Shown here: positions 34,165-42,535 of the stretch, piece after piece
How the letters are laid out: every line of letters begins with the position of its first letter
Position numbering within the stretch: position 1 is the stretch's first letter
DNA from: Streptomyces halobius
GTDB lineage: Bacteria; Actinomycetota; Actinomycetes; Streptomycetales; Streptomycetaceae
Direction: 5' to 3'
Assembly (NCBI RefSeq): GCF_023277745.1
Contig: NZ_CP086322.1
Span: 7,564,001-7,628,000 of the forward strand
DNA length: 64,000 nucleotides
Notes under the pieces: generated by a model
Seen by the model: only the letters and a program-made list of their open reading frames with translations
What the model was told of the DNA's origin: nothing
Database searches by the model: none
Made by a program: the position numbers and the translations under genes

Positions 34165-35012
34165 GTCCGGTGTGGTACGCGGCGAGAACAGGAGTGCGGC
34201 GCGGCTGGACGGAGCTTCGGCATACCTTCACCACCGGCCAGGACGTGTTCGGGTACGTGCTCTGGACGGTCCTGCTCATCGTGCCGCTGTTCCTGGTCAG
34301 GGACGATCCGCTGAAGGGCGCAGGCATCTCGGCCGGCGCGTTCATGCTGCCGAGCATGCTGGGGATGACGCTCGCGTTCACCGGGATGATGACCACGGCG
34401 CAGCTGCTCGCGACCGAGCGCGAGGACGGCACGTTGCTGCGGGCCAAGGCGGTGCCTCACGGCATGGTCGGCCACCTGGTCGGCAAGATCATTATGGTGT
34501 CGGGTACGGCTCTCGTCTCCATGGCCCTCCCCTTCGCCGCCGGTGTGTTCCTGGTGGACGGGGTCGCCCGGCAGGGCGGCGGAGCGTTGCTGACGCTGGT
34601 GTGGGGGGTGCCGCTGGGTCTCCTGGCAACCCTGCCGATGGGCGCCGTCATCGGCTCACTCGTCGCCAGTCCGCGCACCGTCGGGTTGCTGATGCTTCCG
34701 GTGATGGGACTCGTCGTGATCTCCGGGATCTACTTCCCGCTGTCGAAGCTGCCCGAGTTGCTGCAGACCGTAGGACAGATCTTCCCCGTGTACTGGCTCG
34801 GCCTCGGTCTGAGGTCTGCGCTGCTGCCGGCCGACGCGGTCGCCGCCGAGATCGGCGAATCCTGGCGGCACCTGGAGACAGCGGGCGTGCTGGGTGCCTG
34901 GGCGGTCGCCGGGCTGCTCCTCGCACCGTCCGTCCTTCGCAGGATGGCCCGCCGCGAGTCCGGAGCCGCGATGGCGGAACGGCACCGGAAGGCGATGCAG
35001 CGGGTCGGTTAG
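34161..35012 (+). CDS. ABC-2-type exporter, membrane subunit
   Basis: 283 residues with six hydrophobic segments, of the DrrB/ABC2_membrane type (FGYVLWTVLLIVPLFLV, AFTGMMTTAQLLATEREDGT, LLRAKAVPHG, SGIYFPLSKLPELLQTVGQI). The conserved TEREDGTLLRAKA loop contacts the ATPase. Start overlaps the ATPase stop. Substrate unknown; such pairs often export hydrophobic compounds or antibiotics. Convergent with NamZ, 198 bases apart, where nothing distinctive is seen. Confidence 0.9.
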   Translation: MSPVWYAARTGVRRGWTELRHTFTTGQDVFGYVLWTVLLIVPLFLVRDDPLKGAGISAGAFMLPSMLGMTLAFTGMMTTAQLLATEREDGTLLRAKAVPHGMVGHLVGKIIMVSGTALVSMALPFAAGVFLVDGVARQGGGALLTLVWGVPLGLLATLPMGAVIGSLVASPRTVGLLMLPVMGLVVISGIYFPLSKLPELLQTVGQIFPVYWLGLGLRSALLPADAVAAEIGESWRHLETAGVLGAWAVAGLLLAPSVLRRMARRESGAAMAERHRKAMQRVG

Positions 35013-35210
35013 TGAGGTGCAGGGGACTCGGCCCGGTTTCAGGCCAGGCCGCGTTGGGCAGAGGGCGTCCGCTCCAGCGGATGCCTTTCTCGCTGCGGAT
35101 GCGAGCGCGTCCCGGTCGGGGGCAGGCGGGGACGGCCTCCCGCCCATCAGGACGTCACCACCCATCCCACCGCTCCAACCCCCAACCCGGCGAATCTATG
35201 CGGTCACGCA

Positions 35211-36485
35211 CTAGCGATACCGCAGATACCGCCGCCGCACCGCGCGGAAGCGCTCCAGACCCTCCCGCCAGGCGCCCACCACCTCGTCCGTCCCCGCGCC
35301 CTTGTCGATCATCTTCCGTACCGTCGACGAGCCGGTGAGCTTGTCGATGCCGTGGTCCGGCCGCCAGGCGAAGCCGTCCCAGACCCGCTTCGCGGTCACC
35401 AGCAGGCCGATGCCGGTGCGTACCGGGTCGAACAGCTCGCGATCGTGGACGTGCAGCTGGACGCCGCCGATCGTCTTGCCCTGGAACTTGGAGAAGGTGG
35501 GGGCGAAGTACGCCTCCCTGAAGTGCACGCCGGGCAGGCCGAGTTCGCCGGCCGCCTCGGCCCACCGCCGGTCGATGCCGTCCGCGCCCAGCAGTTCGAA
35601 GGGCCGGGTGGTGCCGCGCCCCTCGGAGAGACTGGTGCCTTCGAACAGGCAGGTGCCCGCGTAGACCAGCGCGGTGTCGGCGGTGGGCATATTGGGGCTC
35701 GGCGGCACCCATGGCAGGCTCGTCGCGTCGAAGAAGTCCGCCCGCCGCCAGCCGCTCATCCGGACGGTCTCCAGCTCCACCGGCCGCCCGGCGGCCTTCG
35801 GTACGAACTCGCCGTTGAACAGCAGCGCCAGCTCCACCACCGTCATCCCGTGCGCCTGCGGGATCGGTTCCCGGCCGAGGAACGACGCATACGCCTTGTC
35901 CAGTACCGGGCCGGTGGCCGAGCGGCCGGTGACCGGATTCGGGCGGTCGAGGACGAGGAAGCGCTTGCCGGCCAGGACGGCCGCCACCATGCAGTCGTAG
36001 AGCGTCCAGATGTAGGTGTAGAAGCGCGCGCCGACGTCCTGGATGTCGAAGACGATGGTGTCGACACCGGAGGTCGTGAAGATCTCGGCGAGTTCCTTGC
36101 CGCTCTTCTGGTAAATGTCGTACACCGGCAGCCCGGTGGCCGGATCGTCGTAGCGGCCCTCGGAGCCGCCCGCCTGGGCGGTGCCGCGGAAGCCGTGCTC
36201 GGGTCCGAAGACGGCGGTCAGCCGCACCCGGTCGTCGGCGTGCAGGACGTCGACGATGTGGTCCAGCCCGCTGGTGACGCCGGTGGGGTTGGTGACGATG
36301 CCGATCCGGCGGCCGTCCAGGAGGCGGTAGCCGTCGGCGGCCAGCATGTCGAAGCCGGTGCGCACCGGTCGACCACCGCCGTGCGGGGGCCGCGCCGCGT
36401 GAGCGGGACCGGCCGCGGTGACCGCGGCCCCGGCCGCTCCGGTCGCCGCCAGATGCCCGAGAAGAACGCGTCTCGACAGGGCCAT
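35211..36485 (-). CDS. namZ: exo-beta-N-acetylmuramidase NamZ (DUF1343)
   Basis: 424 residues. ATG 36485 has GGAGG at 7 bases. The N-terminus (MALSRRVLLGHLAATGAAGA) is a twin-arginine-like signal, with cleavage around AHA-ARP near residue 32. The catalytic domain DUF1343 (CAZy GH171) is clear: RRIGIVTNPTGVTSGLDHIV, AVFGPEHGFRGTAQAGG, VDTIVFDIQDVGARFYTYIW, LVLDRPNPVTGR, FEGTSLSEGRGTTRPFELLG. The enzyme releases MurNAc from the non-reducing end of peptidoglycan chains. Monocistronic; no NagZ, AmiE or MurQ gene nearby, so the recycling partners lie elsewhere. Confidence 0.9.
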   Translation of the reverse strand: MALSRRVLLGHLAATGAAGAAVTAAGPAHAARPPHGGGRPVRTGFDMLAADGYRLLDGRRIGIVTNPTGVTSGLDHIVDVLHADDRVRLTAVFGPEHGFRGTAQAGGSEGRYDDPATGLPVYDIYQKSGKELAEIFTTSGVDTIVFDIQDVGARFYTYIWTLYDCMVAAVLAGKRFLVLDRPNPVTGRSATGPVLDKAYASFLGREPIPQAHGMTVVELALLFNGEFVPKAAGRPVELETVRMSGWRRADFFDATSLPWVPPSPNMPTADTALVYAGTCLFEGTSLSEGRGTTRPFELLGADGIDRRWAEAAGELGLPGVHFREAYFAPTFSKFQGKTIGGVQLHVHDRELFDPVRTGIGLLVTAKRVWDGFAWRPDHGIDKLTGSSTVRKMIDKGAGTDEVVGAWREGLERFRAVRRRYLRYR

Positions 36486-36649
36486 GCGCACACCTCCGTG
36501 ATCGGGGCAGTGATCCAGGTTGAGCGGGTGATGTGGAGCTGGTTCGTGTTGCGGCGGGATTCAGCACGGTTCCCTGGTGTTCGTCTGTCGTGCGCACGCT
36601 AGCCGTAGCCGGAGCATTACGGAACGCACCCCGCCCGTGAGCCCCGCGC

Positions 36650-36722
36650 ATGGGGGCCCGCGCATAGGGGTCCCCATGCGCGCGAGCGAAGCCGAGCGTG
36701 GAGGGGAGCCGAGCGGGGACGG
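36650..36722. repeat. REP-like palindromic element
   Basis: GGGGGCCCGCGCATAGGGGT, then CCCCATGCGCGCGAGCGAAG, CCGAGCGTGGAGGGGAGCCG, AGCGGGGACGG. Same AGCGAAG-CGAG-GGGGAGCCGAG layout as 12928-13010. Confidence 0.5.
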
Positions 36723-36737
36723 ACTCTTCCGCTCGGA

Positions 36738-36757
36738 CATACCGACTGGTTAGTCTG
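36738..36757 (+). promoter_or_regulatory. putative TetR operator of the SDR/acyl-CoA ligase operon
   Basis: CATACCGACTGGTTAGTCTG. The half CATACCGACT is shared with the near-perfect palindrome at 42352-42371 (complement strand CATACCGACTAGTCGGCATG); here GACT-GGTT-AGTC is symmetric. It lies 39 bases before the SDR start. Confidence 0.55.
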
Positions 36758-36796
36758 CTCGCTAGCCATGTCGGCGCTACCCAGGGAGCAATCAGC

Positions 36797-37570
36797 GTGG
36801 AAGCTGTACGGGACAAGGCCGTAGTCGTGACCGGGGCGGGCGGGGGAATCGGCGCCGCGCTGGCCCGCCGGTTCGCCGCCGAAGGCGCCCGGGTCGTGGT
36901 CAACGACCTGGACGAGGCCAAGGCCGAGCGGACGGCCGACGAGATAGGCGCCCTCGCCGTCCCCGGCGACGCCTCCGCCGTCGTCCCGGCCGCCCGCGAC
37001 GCGCTCGGCGGCGCCATCGACGTCTTCTGCGCCAACGCGGGCGTCGGCACCGGCGGCGGCCCCGACGCCCCCGAGGACGACTGGGCGCTGGCCTGGGACG
37101 TCAACGTGATGGCGCATGTCCGGGCCACCCGCGACCTGGTGCCCGAGTGGCTGGAGCGCGGCAGCGGCCGGTTCATCTCGACCGTGTCCGCCGCGGGGCT
37201 GCTCACCATGGTCGCCGCCGCCCCGTACAGCGTCACCAAGCACGGCGCGTACGCCTTCGCCGAGTGGCTCTCGCTGACCTACCGGCACCGCGGGATCCAC
37301 GTCCACGCCATCTGCCCCCAGGGCGTCCGCACCGACATGCTGGACGCCACCGGGACCGCCGGTGACCTGGTCCTCGCCCCGGGGGCCATCGAACCCGCCG
37401 CCGTCGCCGACGCGCTGTGCGCCGCGATCGAGGAGGACCGCTTCCTGGTCCTGCCGCACCCGGAGGTGGCCGGCTACTACACCGCGCGGGCCGCCGAGCC
37501 CGACCGCTGGCTGGGCAGCATGAACCGCCTGCAGCGGAAGCTGGAGCAGGCCGAAGGTAGCGCGTCGTAG
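36797..37570 (+). CDS. short-chain dehydrogenase/reductase
   Basis: 257 residues, start GTG 36797 after AGGGAG. Cofactor motif VVVTGAGGGIGAALARRFAA and VVNDLDEAKAERTADEIGAL (Asp after beta2, hence NAD). Catalytic Ser in RFISTVSAAGLLTMVA, YxxxK in PYSVTKHGAYAFAEWLS; NAG-type strand CANAGVGTGGG. First gene of an operon with an acyl-CoA ligase and a TetR regulator, so it probably acts on a hydroxyacyl or alcohol intermediate of a fatty or terpenoid acid pathway. Confidence 0.9.
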   Translation: MEAVRDKAVVVTGAGGGIGAALARRFAAEGARVVVNDLDEAKAERTADEIGALAVPGDASAVVPAARDALGGAIDVFCANAGVGTGGGPDAPEDDWALAWDVNVMAHVRATRDLVPEWLERGSGRFISTVSAAGLLTMVAAAPYSVTKHGAYAFAEWLSLTYRHRGIHVHAICPQGVRTDMLDATGTAGDLVLAPGAIEPAAVADALCAAIEEDRFLVLPHPEVAGYYTARAAEPDRWLGSMNRLQRKLEQAEGSAS

Positions 37571-37677
37571 GAAAACCCCTGGTGGCGGGCGTGCCGAGGC
37601 CGGCCCGCCACCCCCACGGCACCCCAGGTGTTCCCTCCATGGATGATCAGGCGATCAGGAAGAAAGGGCCGCACCCG

Positions 37678-39378
37678 ATGACCTCCTACCAGGACATGCC
37701 GTGGCTGGCGCAGCTCAACGAGGCCCAGCGCGCCCCGGTCCAGCCGCCCCCCTCGACACTGCACGCCTTCCGGGCCGCGGTCCGCCGCGCCCCCGACCGT
37801 ACGGCGCTCGCCTACTTCGACGCCCGGCTGTCCTACGCCGAGACCGACGCGCTGTCCGACGGCATCGCCGCCCACCTCGCCGGCCACGGCTTCCGGCGCG
37901 GCGACCGGGCCGCGGTCATGCTGCAGAACACCCCGCACTTCGTGCTCGCGCTGCTCGGCGTCTGGAAGGCGGGCGGTGTGGCGGTGCCCGTCAATCCCAT
38001 GTACAAGTCCTGGGAGCTGCGGCACATCCTGCACGACGCCGAGGTCGCCGCCGTCTGCTGCGCCGACCGCACCTGGGACGCCCACCTGCGTGCCACCGCC
38101 GCCGAGACCCCGTCCGTACGGATCGCGCTGACCGCCTCCGAGTGGGATCTGCAGACTCGTGACGACCCGCGGGTGCTCGGCGCAGGGCAGACCCCCATCG
38201 CGCCGCGCCTCGGTGCAGCGGGGACCTCGATCGGGCCGCGCGAGCGCGCCGACGACCTGCTGACCGTCGCACGCACCGCCGGCCGCATACGGGCCGTGCC
38301 GGACGACCCGGAGCTGACCGCCGACGATCTCGCACTGATCAGCTACACCTCCGGCACCAGCGGCACCCCCAAGGGCGCCACCAACACCCACGGCAACATC
38401 AGCTACAACGCCGAGCGGCAGCGCACCGGCCACGACCTGCCCGAAGGCGCCACCTACTTCGCGCTCGCCCCGCTCTTCCACATCACCGGCATGGTCTGCG
38501 AGCTGGCCGCCTGCATCGTCAACGCCGGCACCCTCGCGCTCGCCCACCGCTTCGAGGCGGGCGTCGTCCTGGACGCGTTCCTGGAGCACCGGCCCGCCTA
38601 CACGGTCGGCCCCTCCACCGCGTATATGGCGCTGATGTCCCACCCCGACGTCACCCGTGACCACTTCGCGTCCTTCCAGGTGATGTCCTCCGGCGGGGCA
38701 CCGCTGCCGCCCGCCCTCGTCGAGACGTTCCGCAGCCGCTGCGGAACGTACCTCCACAACGGCTACGGCCTGACCGAATGCACCGCCCCCTGCGCCAGCG
38801 TCCCGCCCGGCAAAGAGGCGCCGGTCGACACGCTCTCCGGCACCCTCGCCGTCGGTGTGCCGGGCGCCGACGCCGTCGTGCGGATCATCGACGAGCAGGG
38901 CCGGGACCTGCCGTTCGGCGAACAGGGCGAGATCGCGGTTCGCGGACCGCAGGTCGTGCCCGGCTACTGGCGGCGCCCCGACGCCACCGCGAAGGCCCTC
39001 CCGGACGGCGAACTGCGCACCGGTGACATCGGCTTCATGGACGCCGGCGGCTGGCTGTACGTCGTCGACCGCAAGAAGGACATGATCAACGCCTCCGGCT
39101 TCAAGGTGTGGCCGCGGGAGGTCGAGGACGTCCTCTACACCCACCCGGCGGTGCGCGAGGCCGCCGTCGTCGGGGTGCCGGACGCCTACCGGGGCGAGTC
39201 GGTGAAGGCGTACGTCAGCCTGCGGCCCGGGGCCGAGCCGGCGCCGGCGGAGCTGGCCGCCTACTGCAAGGAACGGCTCGCCGCGTACAAATATCCCCGG
39301 GTGGTGGAGATCCTGCCCGAGCTTCCCAAGACGACCAGTGGCAAGATCCTCCGACGGGAGCTGCGCCACCGCGCATGA
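37678..39378 (+). CDS. acyl-CoA synthetase (AMP-forming)
   Basis: 566 residues. ATG 37678 (MTSYQDMPWLAQLN) has GAAAGGG upstream; an in-frame ATG at 37639 has no RBS. ANL superfamily: P-loop ISYTSGTSGTPKGATNTHGN, A4/A5 region YGLTECTAPC, GDIGFMDAGGWLYVVDRKKD (ATP ribose Asp and hinge), and the C-terminal catalytic Lys in PKTTSGKILRRELRHRA. It activates a carboxylic acid to its CoA thioester via acyl-AMP. The order SDR, ligase, TetR and facing acyl-CoA dehydrogenase and phosphotransferase defines a catabolic cluster. Confidence 0.92.
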   Translation: MTSYQDMPWLAQLNEAQRAPVQPPPSTLHAFRAAVRRAPDRTALAYFDARLSYAETDALSDGIAAHLAGHGFRRGDRAAVMLQNTPHFVLALLGVWKAGGVAVPVNPMYKSWELRHILHDAEVAAVCCADRTWDAHLRATAAETPSVRIALTASEWDLQTRDDPRVLGAGQTPIAPRLGAAGTSIGPRERADDLLTVARTAGRIRAVPDDPELTADDLALISYTSGTSGTPKGATNTHGNISYNAERQRTGHDLPEGATYFALAPLFHITGMVCELAACIVNAGTLALAHRFEAGVVLDAFLEHRPAYTVGPSTAYMALMSHPDVTRDHFASFQVMSSGGAPLPPALVETFRSRCGTYLHNGYGLTECTAPCASVPPGKEAPVDTLSGTLAVGVPGADAVVRIIDEQGRDLPFGEQGEIAVRGPQVVPGYWRRPDATAKALPDGELRTGDIGFMDAGGWLYVVDRKKDMINASGFKVWPREVEDVLYTHPAVREAAVVGVPDAYRGESVKAYVSLRPGAEPAPAELAAYCKERLAAYKYPRVVEILPELPKTTSGKILRRELRHRA

Positions 39379-39415
39379 CCCGCAGGCGCGTACGCACGAA
39401 GGACAGGTGAGGGCG

Positions 39416-40021
39416 ATGGCCGGTACGAGGGTCGGCAACGGCAACGGGAGCGCGAAGCCCGTGGCGCAGCGGCTGCTGGCCACCGCCACCAGGCTCTTCG
39501 CGGAGCAGGGCTACGACCGCACCTCCGTCCAGGAGATCGTCGACGCGGCCGGTGTCACCAAGGGGGCCCTCTACCACTACTTCGGCTCCAAGGACGATCT
39601 GCTGCACGAGGTCTACGGCCGGGTGCTGCGGCTCCAGCAGGAGCGCCTGGACCACTTCGCGGACGCCGACGCCCCGGTGGAGCAGCGGCTGCGGGACGCC
39701 GCCGCGGACGTCGTCGTCACCACCATCGAGAACCTCGACGACACCAAGATCTTCTTCCGTTCGATGCACCACCTCAGCCCCGAGAAGGACAAGCAGGTAC
39801 GGGCCGAACGGCGGCGCTACCACGAGCGCTTCCGGGCGCTGATCGAAGAGGGCCAGCGGGCCGGGGTGTTCACCGCCGACATCCCGGCCGACCTCGTCGT
39901 GGACTACCACTTCGGCTCGGTGCACCACCTCGGCACGTGGTACCGCGAGGACGGGCCGCTCAGCCCGCAGCGCGTCGCCGATCATCTGGCGGATCTGCTG
40001 CTGCGGGCGTTGCGGCCGTAG
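39416..40021 (+). CDS. TetR-family regulator of the acyl-CoA cluster
   Basis: 201 residues, ATG 39416 with GGTGAGGG. HTH: LFAEQGYDRTSVQEIVDAAG and VTKGALYHYFGSKDDLLHEV. C-terminal domain of the AtuR/KstR-like type (RSMHHLSPEKDKQVRAERRR). Lies 37 bases after the ligase in the same operon; likely acyl-CoA responsive and likely owner of the palindromes at 36738 and 42352. Confidence 0.88.
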   Translation: MAGTRVGNGNGSAKPVAQRLLATATRLFAEQGYDRTSVQEIVDAAGVTKGALYHYFGSKDDLLHEVYGRVLRLQQERLDHFADADAPVEQRLRDAAADVVVTTIENLDDTKIFFRSMHHLSPEKDKQVRAERRRYHERFRALIEEGQRAGVFTADIPADLVVDYHFGSVHHLGTWYREDGPLSPQRVADHLADLLLRALRP

Positions 40022-40033
40022 CCCGTAACGCCG

Positions 40034-41248
40034 TTACAGGTACTTCTTGATCTCACGGCGTGCCAGCGACCGCTGGTGCACCTCGTCCGGGCCGTCCGCC
40101 AGGCGCAGCGTCCGGGCCGCCGCCCACAGCTCGGCCAGCGGGAAGTCCTGGCTCACCCCGCCCGCGCCGTGCAGCTGCACCGCCCGGTCGAGGATGTCCA
40201 CGACGGTACGCGGCGTGGCGATCTTGATGGCCTGGATCTCGGTGTGCGCGCCCTTGTTGCCGACGGTGTCCATCAGCCAGGCGGTCTTCAGCAGCAGCAG
40301 CCGCAGCTGCTCCACCGCCACCCGCGCGTCCGCGATCCACTGCTGGACCACGCCCTGCTGCGCCAGCGGCTTGCCGAACGCCGTACGGCTCACCGCGCGG
40401 CGGCACATCAGCTCGATGGCGCGCTCGGCCATGCCGATCAGCCGCATGCAGTGGTGGATCCGGCCGGGGCCGAGCCGGGCCTGGGCGATGCCGAAGCCGC
40501 CGCCCTCCTCGCCGATCAGATTGCCCGCCGGGACCCGGACATCGTCGAAGACCACCTCGGCGTGCCCGCCGTGCCAGTGGTCCTCGTAGCCGTACACCTG
40601 CATGGCCCGCTTCACCACCAGGCCGGGGGTGTCCCGCGGCACCAGCACCATCGACTGCTGGCGGCGCGGATCGGCGCCGTCCGGGTCGGTCTTGCCCATC
40701 ACGATGAAGATCCGGCAGAGCGGGTTCATCGCCCCGGAGATGTACCACTTGCGCCCGTTGATGACGTAATCGTCGCCGTGCCGCTCGATGCGGGTCTCGA
40801 TGTTCGTCGCGTCCGACGACGCCACCTCGGGCTCGGTCATCGCGAACGCCGACCGGATCTCGCCCGCCAGCAGCGGCTCCAGCCACTGCTTCCGCTGCGC
40901 CTCGCTGCCGAACTGCGCCAGCACCTCCATGTTGCCGGTGTCCGGGGCCGCGCAGTTCAGCGCGGTCGGGGCCAGCTGCGGGCTGCGGCCGGTGATCTCC
41001 GCCAGCGGCGCGTACTGAAGGTTCGTCAGCCCCGCGCCGTACTCCTCGTCGGGCAGGAACACGTTCCACAGGCCCTGTCGTCGCGCCTCGGCCTTGAGCT
41101 CCTCGACGACCGCGGGGGTGTCCCACGGGGAGGCGAGCGCGGCCCGCTGCTCACGGGCGGTCTCCTCGGCCGGCAGCACATGCTCGTCCATGAACGTCAG
41201 GAGCTTCTCGCGCAGCTCCTCCGTACGGGCGTCGAATGCGAAGTCCAT
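40034..41248 (-). CDS. acyl-CoA dehydrogenase (ACAD11-like, paired with phosphotransferase)
   Basis: 404 residues. N-terminal helical domain FDARTEELREKLLTFMDEHV; FAMTEPEVASSDATNIETRI (FAD loop), GRKWYISGAMNPLCRIFIVM, EEGGGFGIAQARLGPGRIHH, SRTAFGKPLAQQGVVQQWIA, and VQLHGAGGVSQDFPLAELWA in the C-terminal helices. The GPGRIHHCMR stretch and pairing with a phosphotransferase gene ten bases upstream are typical of the bacterial ACAD10/11-like systems that act on 4-hydroxy fatty acyl-CoAs after phosphorylation. Substrate here is inference from that parallel. Confidence 0.9.
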   Translation of the reverse strand: MDFAFDARTEELREKLLTFMDEHVLPAEETAREQRAALASPWDTPAVVEELKAEARRQGLWNVFLPDEEYGAGLTNLQYAPLAEITGRSPQLAPTALNCAAPDTGNMEVLAQFGSEAQRKQWLEPLLAGEIRSAFAMTEPEVASSDATNIETRIERHGDDYVINGRKWYISGAMNPLCRIFIVMGKTDPDGADPRRQQSMVLVPRDTPGLVVKRAMQVYGYEDHWHGGHAEVVFDDVRVPAGNLIGEEGGGFGIAQARLGPGRIHHCMRLIGMAERAIELMCRRAVSRTAFGKPLAQQGVVQQWIADARVAVEQLRLLLLKTAWLMDTVGNKGAHTEIQAIKIATPRTVVDILDRAVQLHGAGGVSQDFPLAELWAAARTLRLADGPDEVHQRSLARREIKKYL

Positions 41249-41257
41249 GCGGGTGCC

Positions 41258-42310
41258 TCAGCCTTCCTTGAGGGTGGTGAGTCCGTGGTCGATGAATACG
41301 GGCACCAGCTCGCCGATCCGGTCGAAGCCCGCGCCGATGGTCTGGCCGAGGGTGAAGCGGTAGTGGATGCCTTCGAGGATCACCGCGAGCTTGAACCAGG
41401 CGAACGCCGTGTACCAGGCGACGGCGGAGGTGTCCCGGCCGGACCGTGCGGCATAGCGCTCGATCAGCTCGGCCGGGGCGGGGTGGCCCGGGGCGCCGCT
41501 GGTGGTGCTCACCGGCGATTCGGCCAGGCCCAGGTCGGAGCTGTACATCACCAGCAGACCGAGGTCGGTCAGCGGATCGCCGAGCGTCGACATCTCCCAG
41601 TCGAGTACGGCGTTGAGGGTGCCGTCGGCCCCGATCAGGACGTTGTCCAGCCGGTAGTCCCCGTGCACGACGGCCGGTGCGGGCGAGGCGGGCAGCGCCC
41701 GGCCCAGGGCCTCGTGCAGCTCGTCGATGCCCGGCAGTTCACGGTTCTTCGAGGCGTTCAACTGCTTTCCCCAGCGACGCAGTTGACGCTCCAGGAAGCC
41801 CTCCGGCCGGCCGAAGTCACCGAGCCCGGCCGCCTCCGGGTCCACGGCGTGCAGCTCGACGAGCGTGTCCACCAGGGAGAGGACCACGGCGCGGGTGCGC
41901 TCGGGGCCGAGCGGCGCGAGCTGGGCGGCCGTGCGGTACGGCGTGCCCTCGACCAGCTCCATGACGTAGAAAGGCGCACCGATGACCGACTCGTCCTCGC
42001 AGAGCAGCAGCGTCTCGGGGACCGGCACCGGGGTGTCGTGCAGCGCGCTGATCACCCGGTGCTCGCGCCGCATGTCGTGCGCGGTGGCCAGGACATGGCC
42101 GAGCGGCGGGCGGCGGACGACCCAGGAGGCGGTGCCGTCGGTGACGCGGTAGGTGAGGTTGGACCGCCCGCCCTCGACCAGCCGCGCGCGCAGCGGCCCG
42201 CCGGCCAGGCCCGGCCGCTCCCGGTCCAGATGCTCGCGCAGTCGCTCCAGGTCGAGGCCGGGGGGTACCTCCCGGGCCGCGGCCTGCGGGGGAGGGGTGC
42301 CCTTGCTCAT
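41258..42310 (-). CDS. APH-fold phosphotransferase (ACAD10/11-type kinase)
   Basis: 350 residues, ATG 42310. Aminoglycoside-phosphotransferase fold: GGRSNLTYRVTDGTASWVV, catalytic loop AVVHGDYRLDNVLIG, metal-binding VLDWEMSTLGDPLTDLGLLV. Homologues phosphorylate the 4-hydroxyl of acyl-CoAs, letting the partner acyl-CoA dehydrogenase complete dehydration. The N-terminus (TPPPQAAAREVPPG) is coded by a GC palindrome similar to the REP-like elements, so the first ~17 residues may be an added extension. The palindrome at 42352-42371 lies 42 bases upstream. Confidence 0.9.
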   Translation of the reverse strand: MSKGTPPPQAAAREVPPGLDLERLREHLDRERPGLAGGPLRARLVEGGRSNLTYRVTDGTASWVVRRPPLGHVLATAHDMRREHRVISALHDTPVPVPETLLLCEDESVIGAPFYVMELVEGTPYRTAAQLAPLGPERTRAVVLSLVDTLVELHAVDPEAAGLGDFGRPEGFLERQLRRWGKQLNASKNRELPGIDELHEALGRALPASPAPAVVHGDYRLDNVLIGADGTLNAVLDWEMSTLGDPLTDLGLLVMYSSDLGLAESPVSTTSGAPGHPAPAELIERYAARSGRDTSAVAWYTAFAWFKLAVILEGIHYRFTLGQTIGAGFDRIGELVPVFIDHGLTTLKEG

Positions 42311-42351
42311 CGTGCTCCTCCGTAGGGAGTGGACGGGTCGACGAGCACGAT

Positions 42352-42371
42352 CATGCCGACTAGTCGGTATG
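42352..42371 (-). promoter_or_regulatory. putative TetR operator of the phosphotransferase/acyl-CoA dehydrogenase operon
   Basis: CATGCCGACTAGTCGGTATG, a 20-base palindrome with a single mismatched pair, sharing CATACCGACT with the site at 36738. Confidence 0.65.
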
Positions 42372-42415
42372 GCGTCCAGTGGTGTGCCGTGGGGCGTCCG
42401 TCACGCGACGCTGTG

Positions 42416-42535
42416 CCGCCGCGTCACACCGGGCGGGCGTCGCCCGTGACGCAGGGCGGGCATCGCCCCGTGACGCTGACGCCGGGCGGGCATCGCCCCT
42501 CACGCCTGGCGTGCATCGCCGTCACGCATGGCACG
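42416..42535. repeat. imperfect tandem hairpin units (GGGCGGGCATCGCCC)
   Basis: Three to four ~24-30-base units, each with CGTGACGC and GGGCG-GGCAT-CGCCC, a 5-bp stem hairpin, run from the intergenic gap into the last codons of the MBL gene at 42522. They may act together as a terminator. Confidence 0.55.

Larger units (their letters stand above)
36486..36796. other. divergent promoter region with REP-like element and operator
   Basis: Between namZ and the SDR gene. Holds a REP-like palindrome (36650-36722, GCGCGAGCGAAGCCGAGCG then GGAGGGGAGCCGAGCGGGGA) and the putative TetR site at 36738-36757. No gene recognised. Confidence 0.55.

Noticed and set aside
36797..42310. Part of a secondary-metabolite cluster (acyl-CoA ligase, SDR, regulators)
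   Set aside because: No PKS, NRPS, terpene or RiPP core gene; the set fits acid catabolism better.
42416..42535. Possible CRISPR-like or riboswitch array
   Set aside because: Short imperfect tandem units with small hairpins, no spacers, no conserved aptamer.
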